Below are positions 1 to 7,711 of a DNA stretch of 40,834 bases, one piece after another. The translations under genes were made by a program, and so were the position numbers. This DNA comes from Clostridia bacterium (lineage in GTDB: Bacteria; Bacillota; Clostridia; Oscillospirales; Acutalibacteraceae), in NCBI GenBank assembly GCA_017465825.1, contig JAFTVI010000009.1, positions 1 through 40,834 on the forward strand, read 5' to 3'. The stretch's first letter is position 1. Every line of letters begins with the position of its first letter. The notes beneath the pieces are model-generated. The model ran no database searches, was not told the DNA's origin, and saw only the letters and a list, made by a program, of their open reading frames with translations.

Positions 1-50
1 TCTACTATCTTTCTATCTTCTTCTGTTAAATATACCGGCGGCATTGCCAT
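1..50 (-). CDS. 5' end of an unidentified protein (partial)
   Basis: Only the first 16 codons lie in the window. The gene opens with ATG at 48-50 and reads MAMPPVYLTEEDRKIV before running off the left edge. A GAGGTG ribosome binding site (plus-strand CACCTC, 58-63) sits 7 bases upstream and a good promoter lies behind it, so the start is well supported. Too little protein is visible to name a family. The palindromes over its promoter suggest that a DNA-binding protein controls it, possibly the product itself. Confidence 0.55.
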   Translation of the reverse strand, partial: MAMPPVYLTEEDRKIV

Positions 51-66
51 TTAGATACACCTCTTT

Positions 67-82
67 TTTAGATATATCTAAA
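67..82. promoter_or_regulatory. 16-bp perfect palindrome, candidate operator
   Basis: TTTAGATATATCTAAA is a perfect 16-base palindrome. It lies just downstream of, and touches, the -10 box of the leftward promoter, between that box and the ribosome binding site of the partial gene. A dimeric repressor bound here would block transcription start. The operator role is inferred from position and symmetry only. Confidence 0.5.
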
Positions 83-110
83 TTATATCACATTTATTTT
101 TAAATGTAAA
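82..110 (-). promoter_or_regulatory. sigma-A-type promoter of the partial leftward gene
   Basis: On the minus strand TTTACA (105-110) and TATAAT (82-87) are separated by 17 bases, close to the housekeeping consensus. It points at the partial gene starting at 50. Confidence 0.7.
90..107. promoter_or_regulatory. second inverted repeat over the promoter spacer
   Basis: ACATTTA and TAAATGT form a perfect 7-base inverted repeat with a 4-base T centre. It covers the spacer and part of the -35 box of the leftward promoter, and its sequence differs from the palindrome at 67-82. It could be a second operator or simply an A/T-rich coincidence. Confidence 0.35.
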
Positions 111-198
111 GTTTTAAATGAAACAAAGTACTACAATTACAAAACAAACTCACTGCTAAATTATTATTTTATTAATAAAAAAAACGAGGCATTGATAT

Positions 199-2178
199 AT
201 GAAATGGATTTGTCCCCAAGAATTTGCAGGGCTTACTGAGATAAATGTTTACCACAAAGAACACGATGACGTGACGGTTGAAGAATCTGCATATTTTAAC
301 AAGCATATGCTTTACAGAAAGAAATTCAACCTGAACAAAACAGGCAATTACACCGTTGACATTACTGCCGACGATTATTACAAGCTGTATGTGAACGGGC
401 AATTCGTGGGGCAGGGGTCTGCTCCCTGTTACCATTTTGCTCATTATTACAACACCTACGATATATCGGATTTTCTCACAGACGGGGAAAATGTTATTGC
501 CGCGCATTGCTATTATCAGGGACTTATAAACCGTGTATGGCAGAGCGGTGACAACCGTACAGGTCTTTGTGCCTGTGTTTATGAGGATAAAAAAGAGCTT
601 TTTTCCACAGACGAAAGCTGGAAATACACTTATGATGAGCGTTTCAGTGAGAATGCAGAGCCGATAGGCTACGACACTCAATACACTGAAAACATTGATA
701 TGAGAAAAGCATTACACGGGTGGCAGAATGTTGATTTTGACGACAGTAACTGGAAAAATGCTGTTATAAACAATACTGACGATCATATTCTGAAAAAATC
801 CTATATTCCGCCCGTAAGCGTATATTCAATGAGGTGGCAATCTGCCAAGAAAATCAGCGATAACGAATATATCATTGATTTCGGCAAGGAAATTGTAGGC
901 GGTCTGCGGTTAGAAATACAGGGCAAAGAGGGCAACGCCGTAGAGCTTATGTGTGCAGAGGAGCTTGACGAAAACAGCCTCCCTCGCTGGGAAATGCGCT
1001 GTAATGTGGAATACCGTGAAATATGGACACTGTCGGGCAAGGCTGATGTAATTGAAAATTTTGATTACAAGGCGTTCCGTTATGTGCTTGCAAAAACAGA
1101 GGAGCCTGCATTCGCGCCCGAAAATCTCACTGCCGTTGTAAGGCACTACCCTGCCGATAACAAAATTGAATTCCGTCACAAAAATGCAAATCTCAAAAAA
1201 GTATGGGATATATGCGAAAATGCCGTTATTATGGCATCACAGGAAAGCTTCCTTGACTGTCCCTCAAGAGAAAAGGGGCAGTATCTTGGTGATCTGACCG
1301 TTACGGCGATATCACATTCATACATAACAGGTGATACCAGACTTTTCAGAAAGGCACTTTACGATTTTGCAGACAGCGCAAAAATCTGCAAAGGTCTTAT
1401 GGCGGTTTCCTCCTGCTCATTTATGCAGGAAATTGCAGATTACAGCCTGCTCTACCCCTATCAGCTGATGAAATATTATCAGCTCAGCGGTGATAAACAG
1501 ACGTTACAGGAGCTGTTAGGCGTCGCAGAAGATATGCTGCTATTCTTCAAGCAGTACGAACGAGGCGACGGTCTGATTGAATCGGTAAAATCCAAGTGGA
1601 ACCTTGTTGACTGGCCCGTAAATTTAAGGGATAATTATGATTTTGAGCTTACAAAGCCTATCGGTGAAGGCTGTCACGCTGTAATCAACGCATATTATTA
1701 CGGCGCTCTTAAAATGACCGATGAAATCCGCGGAATTCTCAATCTTGAAAAAATCCACAACAGCAAAAAGGTCAGGTTGAGTTTTATAAATGCATTTATG
1801 AAAGGCGGTCTTATAACCGATTGCGAAAACAGCAGTCACAGCTCACTTCATTCAAATGCATTGCCGCTGTTTTTCAGTATGGTTGACGGTGAACAGGCAA
1901 AGCCGATGATTGAGCTTATAAAAGCAAAAAAGCTCTGTTGCGGCGTGTATTTTTCATACTTCGTGCTCAAAGGTCTTTGTAACTACGGCAGAAGTGATAT
2001 TGCTTTTGACTTTATCACATCCGAAGATGAAAACTCCTGGATGAATATGGTAAACGAGGGCGCGACAGCCTGCTTTGAAGCCTGGGGCAAAGAAAAAAAA
2101 TGGAACACCAGCCTTTGTCATCCCTGGGCAAGTGCACCGATAATAATAATTAAAGAAGAAATTATTGATAAGCTGTAA
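199..2178 (+). CDS. GH78 alpha-L-rhamnosidase-like glycoside hydrolase
   Basis: This 659-residue protein should remove terminal alpha-L-rhamnose from plant glycosides or pectin fragments by the inverting mechanism of family GH78. Residues about 35-190 form the N-terminal beta-sandwich region and residues from about 330 the (alpha/alpha)6 barrel. The barrel carries the family signature DCPSREKGQYLGD at 353-365. D353, E358, D365 and E627 (in ATACFEAW) have exactly the spacing that I recall for the four catalytic acids of Bacillus sp. GL1 RhaB (567, 572, 579, 841). It has no signal peptide, so it probably acts in the cytoplasm on imported oligosaccharides. It is shorter than many GH78 enzymes and lacks extra carbohydrate-binding modules. 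A GAGG ribosome binding site precedes the ATG by 9 bases. No clear promoter was seen and no transporter is adjacent. Substrate specificity cannot be read from sequence. Confidence 0.85.
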   Translation: MKWICPQEFAGLTEINVYHKEHDDVTVEESAYFNKHMLYRKKFNLNKTGNYTVDITADDYYKLYVNGQFVGQGSAPCYHFAHYYNTYDISDFLTDGENVIAAHCYYQGLINRVWQSGDNRTGLCACVYEDKKELFSTDESWKYTYDERFSENAEPIGYDTQYTENIDMRKALHGWQNVDFDDSNWKNAVINNTDDHILKKSYIPPVSVYSMRWQSAKKISDNEYIIDFGKEIVGGLRLEIQGKEGNAVELMCAEELDENSLPRWEMRCNVEYREIWTLSGKADVIENFDYKAFRYVLAKTEEPAFAPENLTAVVRHYPADNKIEFRHKNANLKKVWDICENAVIMASQESFLDCPSREKGQYLGDLTVTAISHSYITGDTRLFRKALYDFADSAKICKGLMAVSSCSFMQEIADYSLLYPYQLMKYYQLSGDKQTLQELLGVAEDMLLFFKQYERGDGLIESVKSKWNLVDWPVNLRDNYDFELTKPIGEGCHAVINAYYYGALKMTDEIRGILNLEKIHNSKKVRLSFINAFMKGGLITDCENSSHSSLHSNALPLFFSMVDGEQAKPMIELIKAKKLCCGVYFSYFVLKGLCNYGRSDIAFDFITSEDENSWMNMVNEGATACFEAWGKEKKWNTSLCHPWASAPIIIIKEEIIDKL

Positions 2179-2192
2179 AACAAAAAAAGAAA

Positions 2193-2235
2193 TAACCCTT
2201 GACTGTTCATCGTCTGAATACACAGTCAAGGGTTA
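2193..2235 (-). terminator. strong rho-independent terminator of the small leftward unit
   Basis: TAACCCTTGACTGT (2193-2206) and ACAGTCAAGGGTTA (2222-2235) form a perfect 14-base-pair stem. On the minus strand a U-rich run (plus-strand A tract, 2181-2192) follows, so it terminates leftward transcripts best. It may also help stop the rightward GH78 transcript, although no good T tract follows on the plus strand. Confidence 0.75.
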
Positions 2236-2501
2236 CTTCTGTTCACTCTTGATATCTAACATCTTTTTGTATACCTCATCTTTCTGCAGATTATGATGCT
2301 TCTTTTCTTTTTTCAATCCCGTTAAACGCTTTTCTTTCTTTTTAATCCCTTAAGTGGGTTTACCTTTGTTCCGGAATGTATTTTACTGAGCATCATTTTA
2401 CGGTTCTTCACTTAAAATTTTTTACTTTGGTCGGTTTTTTATTTTGTACTTTTATATTTTCCGCTTTAAGCTCTGAACCGTTCAGAGTTTTACCTGTTCA
2501 T
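2233..2501 (-). pseudogene. frame-broken Lys-rich small gene, or a small RNA
   Basis: A minus-strand unit has a promoter (2525-2553), an AGAGAGGTGAT ribosome binding site (2506-2516), ATG at 2501, and a terminator whose stem contains the last stop codon. The start frame stops after three codons. Successive frames then give protein-like, lysine-rich stretches, for example LNGSELKAENIKVQNKK, then MMLSKIHSGTKVNPLKGL, then KDEVYKKMLDIKSEQK ending with TAA at 2233. This pattern suggests a small basic protein gene with about three frameshifts. The alternative is a non-coding RNA of about 350 bases, because promoter and terminator are intact. A 17-base palindrome, CTCTGAACCGTTCAGAG, lies at 2471-2487 near the 5' end. 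I do not recognise a family. Confidence 0.35.
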
Positions 2502-2524
2502 TGGTATCACCTCTCTGTGTCTAT

Positions 2525-2553
2525 ATAATAGCACAGATATCTCCCTTTTTCAA
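2525..2553 (-). promoter_or_regulatory. promoter of the small leftward unit
   Basis: On the minus strand TTGAAA (2548-2553) and TATTAT (2525-2530) are spaced 17 bases apart, followed by a consensus-like ribosome binding site and ATG at 2501. The region 2554-2629 between this and the next promoter holds no gene that I can see. Confidence 0.6.
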
Positions 2554-2629
2554 TATGTAATTTTGTACAAAGTTGACTAAATTTATTTGTGCAAGTCATA
2601 GATTTTGTATACTATTCCACATTTTGCTA

Positions 2630-2659
2630 TTGACTTACCTATTACAAGTTTGATATACT
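2630..2659 (+). promoter_or_regulatory. rightward promoter facing a terminator
   Basis: TTGACT (2630-2635) and TATACT (2654-2659) with an 18-base spacer resemble a housekeeping promoter. A transcript would begin near 2666 and meet the hairpin at 2681-2701 almost at once. No plus-strand gene follows. It may be a remnant, or may drive a very short RNA or antisense read-through into the DUF5054 gene. Confidence 0.4.
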
Positions 2660-2680
2660 GAATATGTTAGGGTTCAAAAA

Positions 2681-2701
2681 ACGCACTCATAGTGAGTGCG
2701 T
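2681..2701. terminator. bidirectional terminator after the DUF5054 gene
   Basis: ACGCACTCA and TGAGTGCGT form a 9-base-pair stem with a 3-base loop. T runs follow on both strands: seven T at 2704-2710 on the plus strand, and a T run matching the A tract at 2676-2681 on the minus strand. It lies 8 bases past the stop codon of the minus-strand gene that ends at 2709. Confidence 0.85.
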
Positions 2702-2708
2702 CATTTTT

Positions 2709-4751
2709 TTATTCTATTATAAATATAAAGTCAAAGCTTGCATTATCCTCATACCAGAGAGGGAAATTTGTGCCCCATACGTTATTATAAAGGACATATG
2801 CTATGCCGTCGGTTGCATAATCTTCAAATTCATTGTCAAATTCAAGAATTTTGCCTCTGCCAACGGAAATAAGCGGAGAATGTCTGTTGATAATGCTGTA
2901 TTGAGCATTTTCTGTTGTAAGCAAAGCCTTTTTTACTGCGTGAAGGTTTCTTGAACCTTTGGAAACGACATTCACAGGATTTACCCTGTCACCCAGCTTT
3001 TCAAAAGTCAGTTCATCAGCATTGGGATAAAGATGCATAAATATTGCCTCTGTAAGGCGGTTTGCATCCTTGCCGAACCAGCACAAGTTCATTTTCAAGC
3101 CCTTTTCGCAAAGCGTATATGTTATCTGTATGTTTCTCGGCGCGCCGAGCTGTTCACAAAGAACCGCATCACACTCAAGATTGACAACGAGTTTTATATT
3201 TTCATCGCTTTTGCTGACAGCAGAGCTTTTCATACTGTAATAAAATCTGCCTTCGGGGTATTTACCCTCTGCGTAGCACAGCAACGGTCTGCCGAAATCT
3301 CCGTATGCCCAATCGCCCACAGAATCAAGGTCTCTCGAATAATGAGTGTGCCAGAAATCGTAATCCTTTTTGCTGTAGGAGCGGTACTCAACAATGGGTC
3401 TGTCATTACGGCTGATAATGTCATTACCCTTGTGGCTTAAATATCCGATACCGCCGAAGCTGTTTATTTCAAGCGTCCAATCACCGAAAGATATACTGCC
3501 CTGATAAGGTTCAGACTCCTGTATACAAACAGGCTCTTCCGGAATAAGCCCCGACAGAGCAAGCTCCGCCTCCGCCCTGTGTTCCGAGGAAAGGGCATCG
3601 ACAGCCTTTTTGATATACAATCTCTGCTCTGCCCAGCTCTTTTCGATAGCGCTGTATGAGCCTTCGTAATACACGCCCGATTTTCTGCGTTCAAGAACAA
3701 GCATATTCTGCGGATAATCGCCCATGGGATTGTTCATTACGACCTTATCATTTTTTCGGGCATTGATAAAATCCGATTTAAGATAGTTTTCATAATCGGC
3801 AAAAAACATTTTGCTGTCCACACCGCAGGTATGCTCCGCGATACACAGTAATGCGTCGGACAATCCGTTATACTCGTCGCTGTTTTTAATCATAGAGCCG
3901 TCTGCAAGCCATTTTGCCTTAAGGTCAATCAATTCACGCAGAGATGCCGATTTGTAGGGGTCGGTGGCACTGCCGTGAATCCATGTATCACCGATCTCAT
4001 CCTCAACAACAGGCAGTTTATGACGGACGTTCCATATAATCTCGGCATAATCGTCAAGCGTGCCTGCAACGACAGTATATCCCTCATACTGACTGCGGAT
4101 TTCATCCATATGCGCTTTCAGTTTTTCGGGAGATGGTGCGCCGCGATTATCGACTGTATGGTCAAGATAAAGAATTTCTTCGGTAAATTCGCTCTCGAAT
4201 GCTCCGCCGTAGCCGCCCGAATAGATAACAACAACCTGTGCATCGCCGTTTTTCCAGAGGAAGCATTCGGGTATTTCGGGCAAGGCTGATGCGCCGTTTA
4301 CACCGATGTGCAGAAGCTTTATTCCTTTATTGTAAAGGAGTCTGACAAGTCCTTTTGTATGTCCCGGAACATCTGTCATCTTTGCGGCAACGGTTTTTCT
4401 GCCGCTTATTTTATCAATTTCATCAACAATATTCAGTCCGTACTCAAGAGTATCGGTATCAAGCAATTCGGTATGAGTTGTAAAGGGAAATGCGTGCGCC
4501 GCGATATTACCGTTTTTTATCGATTCGCAAAGCTTTCCTCTTCGGTTTTCATCGGAATCGGCAAGAGCCTCTTTGAGTATCCAGGAGCCAGTAGTCCAGA
4601 TAAACTCCCTGTTATCATCGCTGTTGACCTGTTCCGCAAGGTTTACCGCGCCCGGAATAAACTCTTCTATGTATCGTTTTCTTATATTTTCGGCATAGTC
4701 AGTAAAGCCTAAATCAAGATGTGTTTTTGAAACAACAATAACTTTTTTCAT
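2709..4751 (-). CDS. GH38-like glycosidase, DUF5054 type
   Basis: This 680-residue cytoplasmic protein has no signal peptide. It starts with THLDLGFTD (H11, D13), the HxD metal-binding motif of the GH38 alpha-mannosidase and related (beta/alpha)7-barrel fold, and has MTDVPGHT with D127 as the likely catalytic acid. This pattern fits DUF5054 proteins. The N-terminal half would be the barrel and the rest, from about residue 420, beta-rich domains. It probably hydrolyses a glycoside with a zinc-dependent retaining mechanism, but the substrate of DUF5054 proteins is unknown to me, so alpha-mannosidase is only a guess. It is transcribed divergently from the GH39-like gene, with GGGTGG 6 bases before ATG. 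Its 3' end is closed by the terminator at 2681-2701. Confidence 0.75.
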   Translation of the reverse strand: MKKVIVVSKTHLDLGFTDYAENIRKRYIEEFIPGAVNLAEQVNSDDNREFIWTTGSWILKEALADSDENRRGKLCESIKNGNIAAHAFPFTTHTELLDTDTLEYGLNIVDEIDKISGRKTVAAKMTDVPGHTKGLVRLLYNKGIKLLHIGVNGASALPEIPECFLWKNGDAQVVVIYSGGYGGAFESEFTEEILYLDHTVDNRGAPSPEKLKAHMDEIRSQYEGYTVVAGTLDDYAEIIWNVRHKLPVVEDEIGDTWIHGSATDPYKSASLRELIDLKAKWLADGSMIKNSDEYNGLSDALLCIAEHTCGVDSKMFFADYENYLKSDFINARKNDKVVMNNPMGDYPQNMLVLERRKSGVYYEGSYSAIEKSWAEQRLYIKKAVDALSSEHRAEAELALSGLIPEEPVCIQESEPYQGSISFGDWTLEINSFGGIGYLSHKGNDIISRNDRPIVEYRSYSKKDYDFWHTHYSRDLDSVGDWAYGDFGRPLLCYAEGKYPEGRFYYSMKSSAVSKSDENIKLVVNLECDAVLCEQLGAPRNIQITYTLCEKGLKMNLCWFGKDANRLTEAIFMHLYPNADELTFEKLGDRVNPVNVVSKGSRNLHAVKKALLTTENAQYSIINRHSPLISVGRGKILEFDNEFEDYATDGIAYVLYNNVWGTNFPLWYEDNASFDFIFIIE

Positions 4752-4770
4752 AATATACCACCCGCATTAA

Positions 4771-4799
4771 AGAATAACATTTATCTTCTTTGCTGTCAA
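4771..4799 (-). promoter_or_regulatory. promoter of the DUF5054 gene
   Basis: On the minus strand a perfect -35 TTGACA (4794-4799), a 17-base spacer and TATTCT (4771-4776) precede the gene starting at 4751. Its -35 box lies back to back with that of the rightward promoter, 4 bases away. Confidence 0.7.
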
Positions 4800-4803
4800 C
4801 GGA

Positions 4804-4832
4804 TTGACAAACAAAATCTGCTGTGATAAATT
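4804..4832 (+). promoter_or_regulatory. promoter of the GH39-like gene
   Basis: TTGACA (4804-4809), a 17-base spacer and TAAATT (4827-4832) face right. The ribosome binding site AGGTGAT begins at 4840, so the leader would be very short. The -10 box is weak, so this call is less certain than the leftward partner. Confidence 0.5.
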
Positions 4833-4850
4833 AGATATCAGGTGATATTT

Positions 4851-6524
4851 ATGAAAATTGTAAAGAAAATTCTATGCATTGCAATCCCTGTAATTGTTGT
4901 TATAGTTGCGGCAATTGCGCTTGTTGCATCGGGCACATTCAACAGTTTTAAATTTACGGTTGATACAACTGAAAAAGGCAACACGTTGAGCAATGTTGCA
5001 AGCAATGTAAATATATGGTCAATCGAGGGCAATCCCTTTGTAAACGCAACTGCAAGCGAAGAATACAACATTTTTGAATTTGTTGATTATGTTCAGCTTA
5101 TGCAATGCTCGGGCGGAACTGAAGCAAGGGATTTATTTATTGACCCCACTGACACAAGCACTATGACCGATTACGACTTCACTCTCCTTATTGAAAACTG
5201 CAGAGGTGTGCTGAATTTAGGCGCAAAGCCTATGCTCAAGCTGGGAAGTGTTCCGCTTAAATATACTCAAGCGGCAAGAACGGATCACGGTTTTAATATG
5301 AACCCGTATCCGCCTGACGATTACGATGTTTATTACAATTACATATACGCTCTTGCCGAAGCACTCGTTGAGGAATTCGGCAGAGAAGAAGTGCTTAGCT
5401 GGCGTTTCGGCGTTATGACAGAATACGAAAACAAGGACTGGTTTATGTCTGTTGACGAAGACCCCGAAAACAGCGCAGAGGCTTACTGCAGGCTGTACGA
5501 TTACACCGTACAGGCTCTTATTGATGCTGTCGGCGAAGACGTATTCGTTGGCGCGCATTCAATGACCGTTACTGAAGGCTTGTGGGATGAGGCAATTTTC
5601 ATTGAGCATTGTGCAAAGGGAACCAACTACAAAACAGGCGAAACAGGTACAAGGCTGTGCTATCTTTCAACATCGTTCTACGACAGCAACCCAGGTTATT
5701 ACACAAAGGGCTACACTCTGCCCGAATCCATTGAATATCTGCGCGATACTGCCGAAAAATACGGATTCAATGACCTTATTTACGGTGTTGACGAGGGCAG
5801 AATTCTCTGCGGCATAACAAGTGGTTCAACAGGTGACGAGCTTCTTACACGAATCTGCGGCTACACATATCAGGCATCCTACGATGCAAGACTTTACAAG
5901 CAGATGTTTGAGAACGATATAAATTATTTTTCATCCTGGGGCTATCTTTCAGGGGGCCTTCTCAGCGGAAATCCCACAGTCAGCTATCACGTTGCAAAAT
6001 GTGCATCTGAATTTGAGAATTCCGAGCTTGTTGAAACAAAGAAAGGCTCAGGACTGATTTTCGGTGCAGAGGTTGATGCTGTTTCCGCTTATGATGACGA
6101 AACGGACACTCTGCGCATTATGGCTTACAACTTCAAAAACGATATGGATTACACAAATGAAGCAGAGCTTGATTTTGAAATATCCGCACCCGAATTTGAG
6201 GGTAAAAATGTAACAGTCACCACCTATGTGATAGACGATGACTGCAACTATTTTGATGAATGGATCAAAGACAGAGAAAACTACGGCATAACTGACGACT
6301 GTTTCTCCTGGTCTCCCGACGACCCGCAGATTGACAACACCACAACTCTCGCAGATGAAGATGCAAGAGAGATTTATTACAGCGAGCTTTATGCAAAGTA
6401 TTACGAATGCTCAAAGCTTGAACCCGAAACTGCTGAAATGACCGTTACGGACGGCAAAATTCAGCTTAATATAACACTCGACCCCCATGCGGTTGTATTT
6501 TACGAAATAACGGAAACAAACTGA
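4851..6524 (+). CDS. membrane-anchored GH39-like (clan A) glycoside hydrolase
   Basis: This is a 557-residue protein. ATG at 4851 is chosen over an in-frame GTG at 4842 because AGGTGAT (4840-4846) then sits at proper spacing. Residues 5-28 form one hydrophobic segment without a clear cleavage site, so the enzyme is probably an extracellular protein anchored by its N terminus. The body resembles a TIM-barrel glycosidase of the GH39/clan A kind: WRFGVMTEYEN places a candidate acid/base at E191 or E193, and YGVDEGRI places a candidate nucleophile at E315. A beta-sandwich region follows from about residue 410. Family members act on xylosides, arabinosides or related sugars, but the substrate here is unknown. 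It is divergent from the DUF5054 gene and may share its regulation. Confidence 0.65.
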   Translation: MKIVKKILCIAIPVIVVIVAAIALVASGTFNSFKFTVDTTEKGNTLSNVASNVNIWSIEGNPFVNATASEEYNIFEFVDYVQLMQCSGGTEARDLFIDPTDTSTMTDYDFTLLIENCRGVLNLGAKPMLKLGSVPLKYTQAARTDHGFNMNPYPPDDYDVYYNYIYALAEALVEEFGREEVLSWRFGVMTEYENKDWFMSVDEDPENSAEAYCRLYDYTVQALIDAVGEDVFVGAHSMTVTEGLWDEAIFIEHCAKGTNYKTGETGTRLCYLSTSFYDSNPGYYTKGYTLPESIEYLRDTAEKYGFNDLIYGVDEGRILCGITSGSTGDELLTRICGYTYQASYDARLYKQMFENDINYFSSWGYLSGGLLSGNPTVSYHVAKCASEFENSELVETKKGSGLIFGAEVDAVSAYDDETDTLRIMAYNFKNDMDYTNEAELDFEISAPEFEGKNVTVTTYVIDDDCNYFDEWIKDRENYGITDDCFSWSPDDPQIDNTTTLADEDAREIYYSELYAKYYECSKLEPETAEMTVTDGKIQLNITLDPHAVVFYEITETN

Positions 6525-6586
6525 TTTCATTTTTTTGCGACAAACCGATAGGAGTCGGAATTGTTGCGACGTTGATGCTGTGTATA

Positions 6587-6757
6587 TAAACAATAATTTA
6601 GCGGTACGCTAAATTATTGTAGTTAGGAGTTAGGAGTGATGAGTTAGGAGTTAAGGAAGCCGCAAAGCGGCTTGGATTCAAATGGTTCAAAAGGCGGAGC
6701 CTTTTCCTCCACTCCTCACTTCTCACTCCTTACTACTAACTGATAAATTATTGTTTA
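6587..6757. repeat. modular palindromic intergenic repeat, copy 1
   Basis: A 171-base element is bounded by perfect 14-base terminal inverted repeats, TAAACAATAATTTA (6587-6600) and TAAATTATTGTTTA (6744-6757). Inside the left end CAATAATTTAGCG/CGCTAAATTATTG (6591-6619) makes a 13-base-pair hairpin. Next come short GTTAGGAG-type direct repeats matched by ACTCC-rich sequence on the right, then a GCCGC-AAA-GCGGC hairpin and an AAGGCGGAGCCTT hairpin. It carries no open frame. The right end supplies the stop codon of the gene ending at 6755. Its core resembles the repeats at 8521 and 11913. Confidence 0.75.
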
Positions 6758-7711
6758 CGCCTCTTTACAAATGCTGTACCCATTATCCGCATCAATCCAA
6801 CCATTGATTATCTCGGGATTTGTAAAAATGGAATCACACTTTTTGATAAATGGAACGATATCTCCGAAGTCGAGAGCTCTGTGGTCAAAGGCAATACAAA
6901 TGGGCATAATCTTTCTGAAATCGGCATTTTTTGCGCCGCAACTGTCGGTTGCACACACTACTTTATCCTGAATTGCGCCAAGACCGAACGCCGCAACCTG
7001 CGGAGGAATGACCTCAAGCAGAGAAACGCTGCCCGTAAGGCTTCTGTCAAGTGAGCCAAGATTTGATACGGTTACGGTACCCTGTTCGATATCGTGACCT
7101 GTAAGTCTGTCATTTTCGCTGATTGAATAATACCTTCTTCTCTCCTCTCCGGTGAGAAGTTTTATTTTATTCTTGCCTGTCTTTGAGCCGATAAGTCTGC
7201 CGAGAGCCTTTAAGATTCTGCCCTTTTTAAGCTCGTTGATTGTGTTTGCAAATGATACCTCGTACATAGCCTCGTCAAGAATGGTGTTCTCCGATCTTCT
7301 TCTGATGTCTGCAAACTTTGCGCCGATGTTGTCAAGGTTCATCCATTCAAAGCCTCTTACGTTAATTGTCATCATTTCACCCGTTGGCATAATCATTGGT
7401 ACGGAAATATTGATTTCTTCGAATGTATCCGTTCTTCCTCTTACAAGCTTCTGATTATAATTGATATGTGCATTCATCTGCGGCGATGCTTTGAGTCCCT
7501 CTGCAATAACCTTGAGCATAAGAGTATTGATTGTAATTCTTTTATCTATACTTCTGCCTGCGTTGATTTTTTTAAGAGCAATAAGAAGATCCGTTACGTC
7601 TGCCTCATAATTGTAAGCAACGTGGGGAATAGTCTGCCAGCTTTCGGTAGTCATATTTGCTACTATCTTTCTCTGAAGTCCGAAGTTTTCTGTGTTTGTA
7701 ATGTTAAGCAT
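6755..7711 (-). CDS. stand-alone 2-oxoacid dehydrogenase E2-type acyltransferase domain
   Basis: This 318-residue protein matches the catalytic (CAT-like) domain of dihydrolipoyl acyltransferases, which transfer acyl groups from lipoyl-lysine to CoA. The active-site region AFDHRALDFGDIV holds H277 and D281 of the HxxxDG motif, but the usual glycine is F282. VTVSNLGS at 214-221 and PPQVAAFGLG at 236-245 are further family landmarks. There is no lipoyl domain or E1-binding domain, and no E1 or E3 gene is nearby. It is therefore more likely a free-standing acyl- or acetyltransferase than a pyruvate dehydrogenase subunit. GAGG 8 bases upstream supports the ATG. The last codons and the TAA stop overlap the palindromic repeat, so the C terminus may have been reshaped by that insertion. 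Confidence 0.75.
   Translation of the reverse strand: MLNITNTENFGLQRKIVANMTTESWQTIPHVAYNYEADVTDLLIALKKINAGRSIDKRITINTLMLKVIAEGLKASPQMNAHINYNQKLVRGRTDTFEEINISVPMIMPTGEMMTINVRGFEWMNLDNIGAKFADIRRRSENTILDEAMYEVSFANTINELKKGRILKALGRLIGSKTGKNKIKLLTGEERRRYYSISENDRLTGHDIEQGTVTVSNLGSLDRSLTGSVSLLEVIPPQVAAFGLGAIQDKVVCATDSCGAKNADFRKIMPICIAFDHRALDFGDIVPFIKKCDSIFTNPEIINGWIDADNGYSICKEA

Noticed and set aside
2664-2954. Plus-strand open frame of 96 codons over the DUF5054 3' end
   Set aside because: It runs through a terminator hairpin and is the antisense shadow of a well-supported gene; it has no ribosome binding site.
6620-6660. Short direct repeats GTTAGGAG/GATGAG that could recall a CRISPR or tandem array
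   Set aside because: Units are 7-10 bases, irregular and without spacers. They are internal parts of the palindromic repeat. No cas genes are present.
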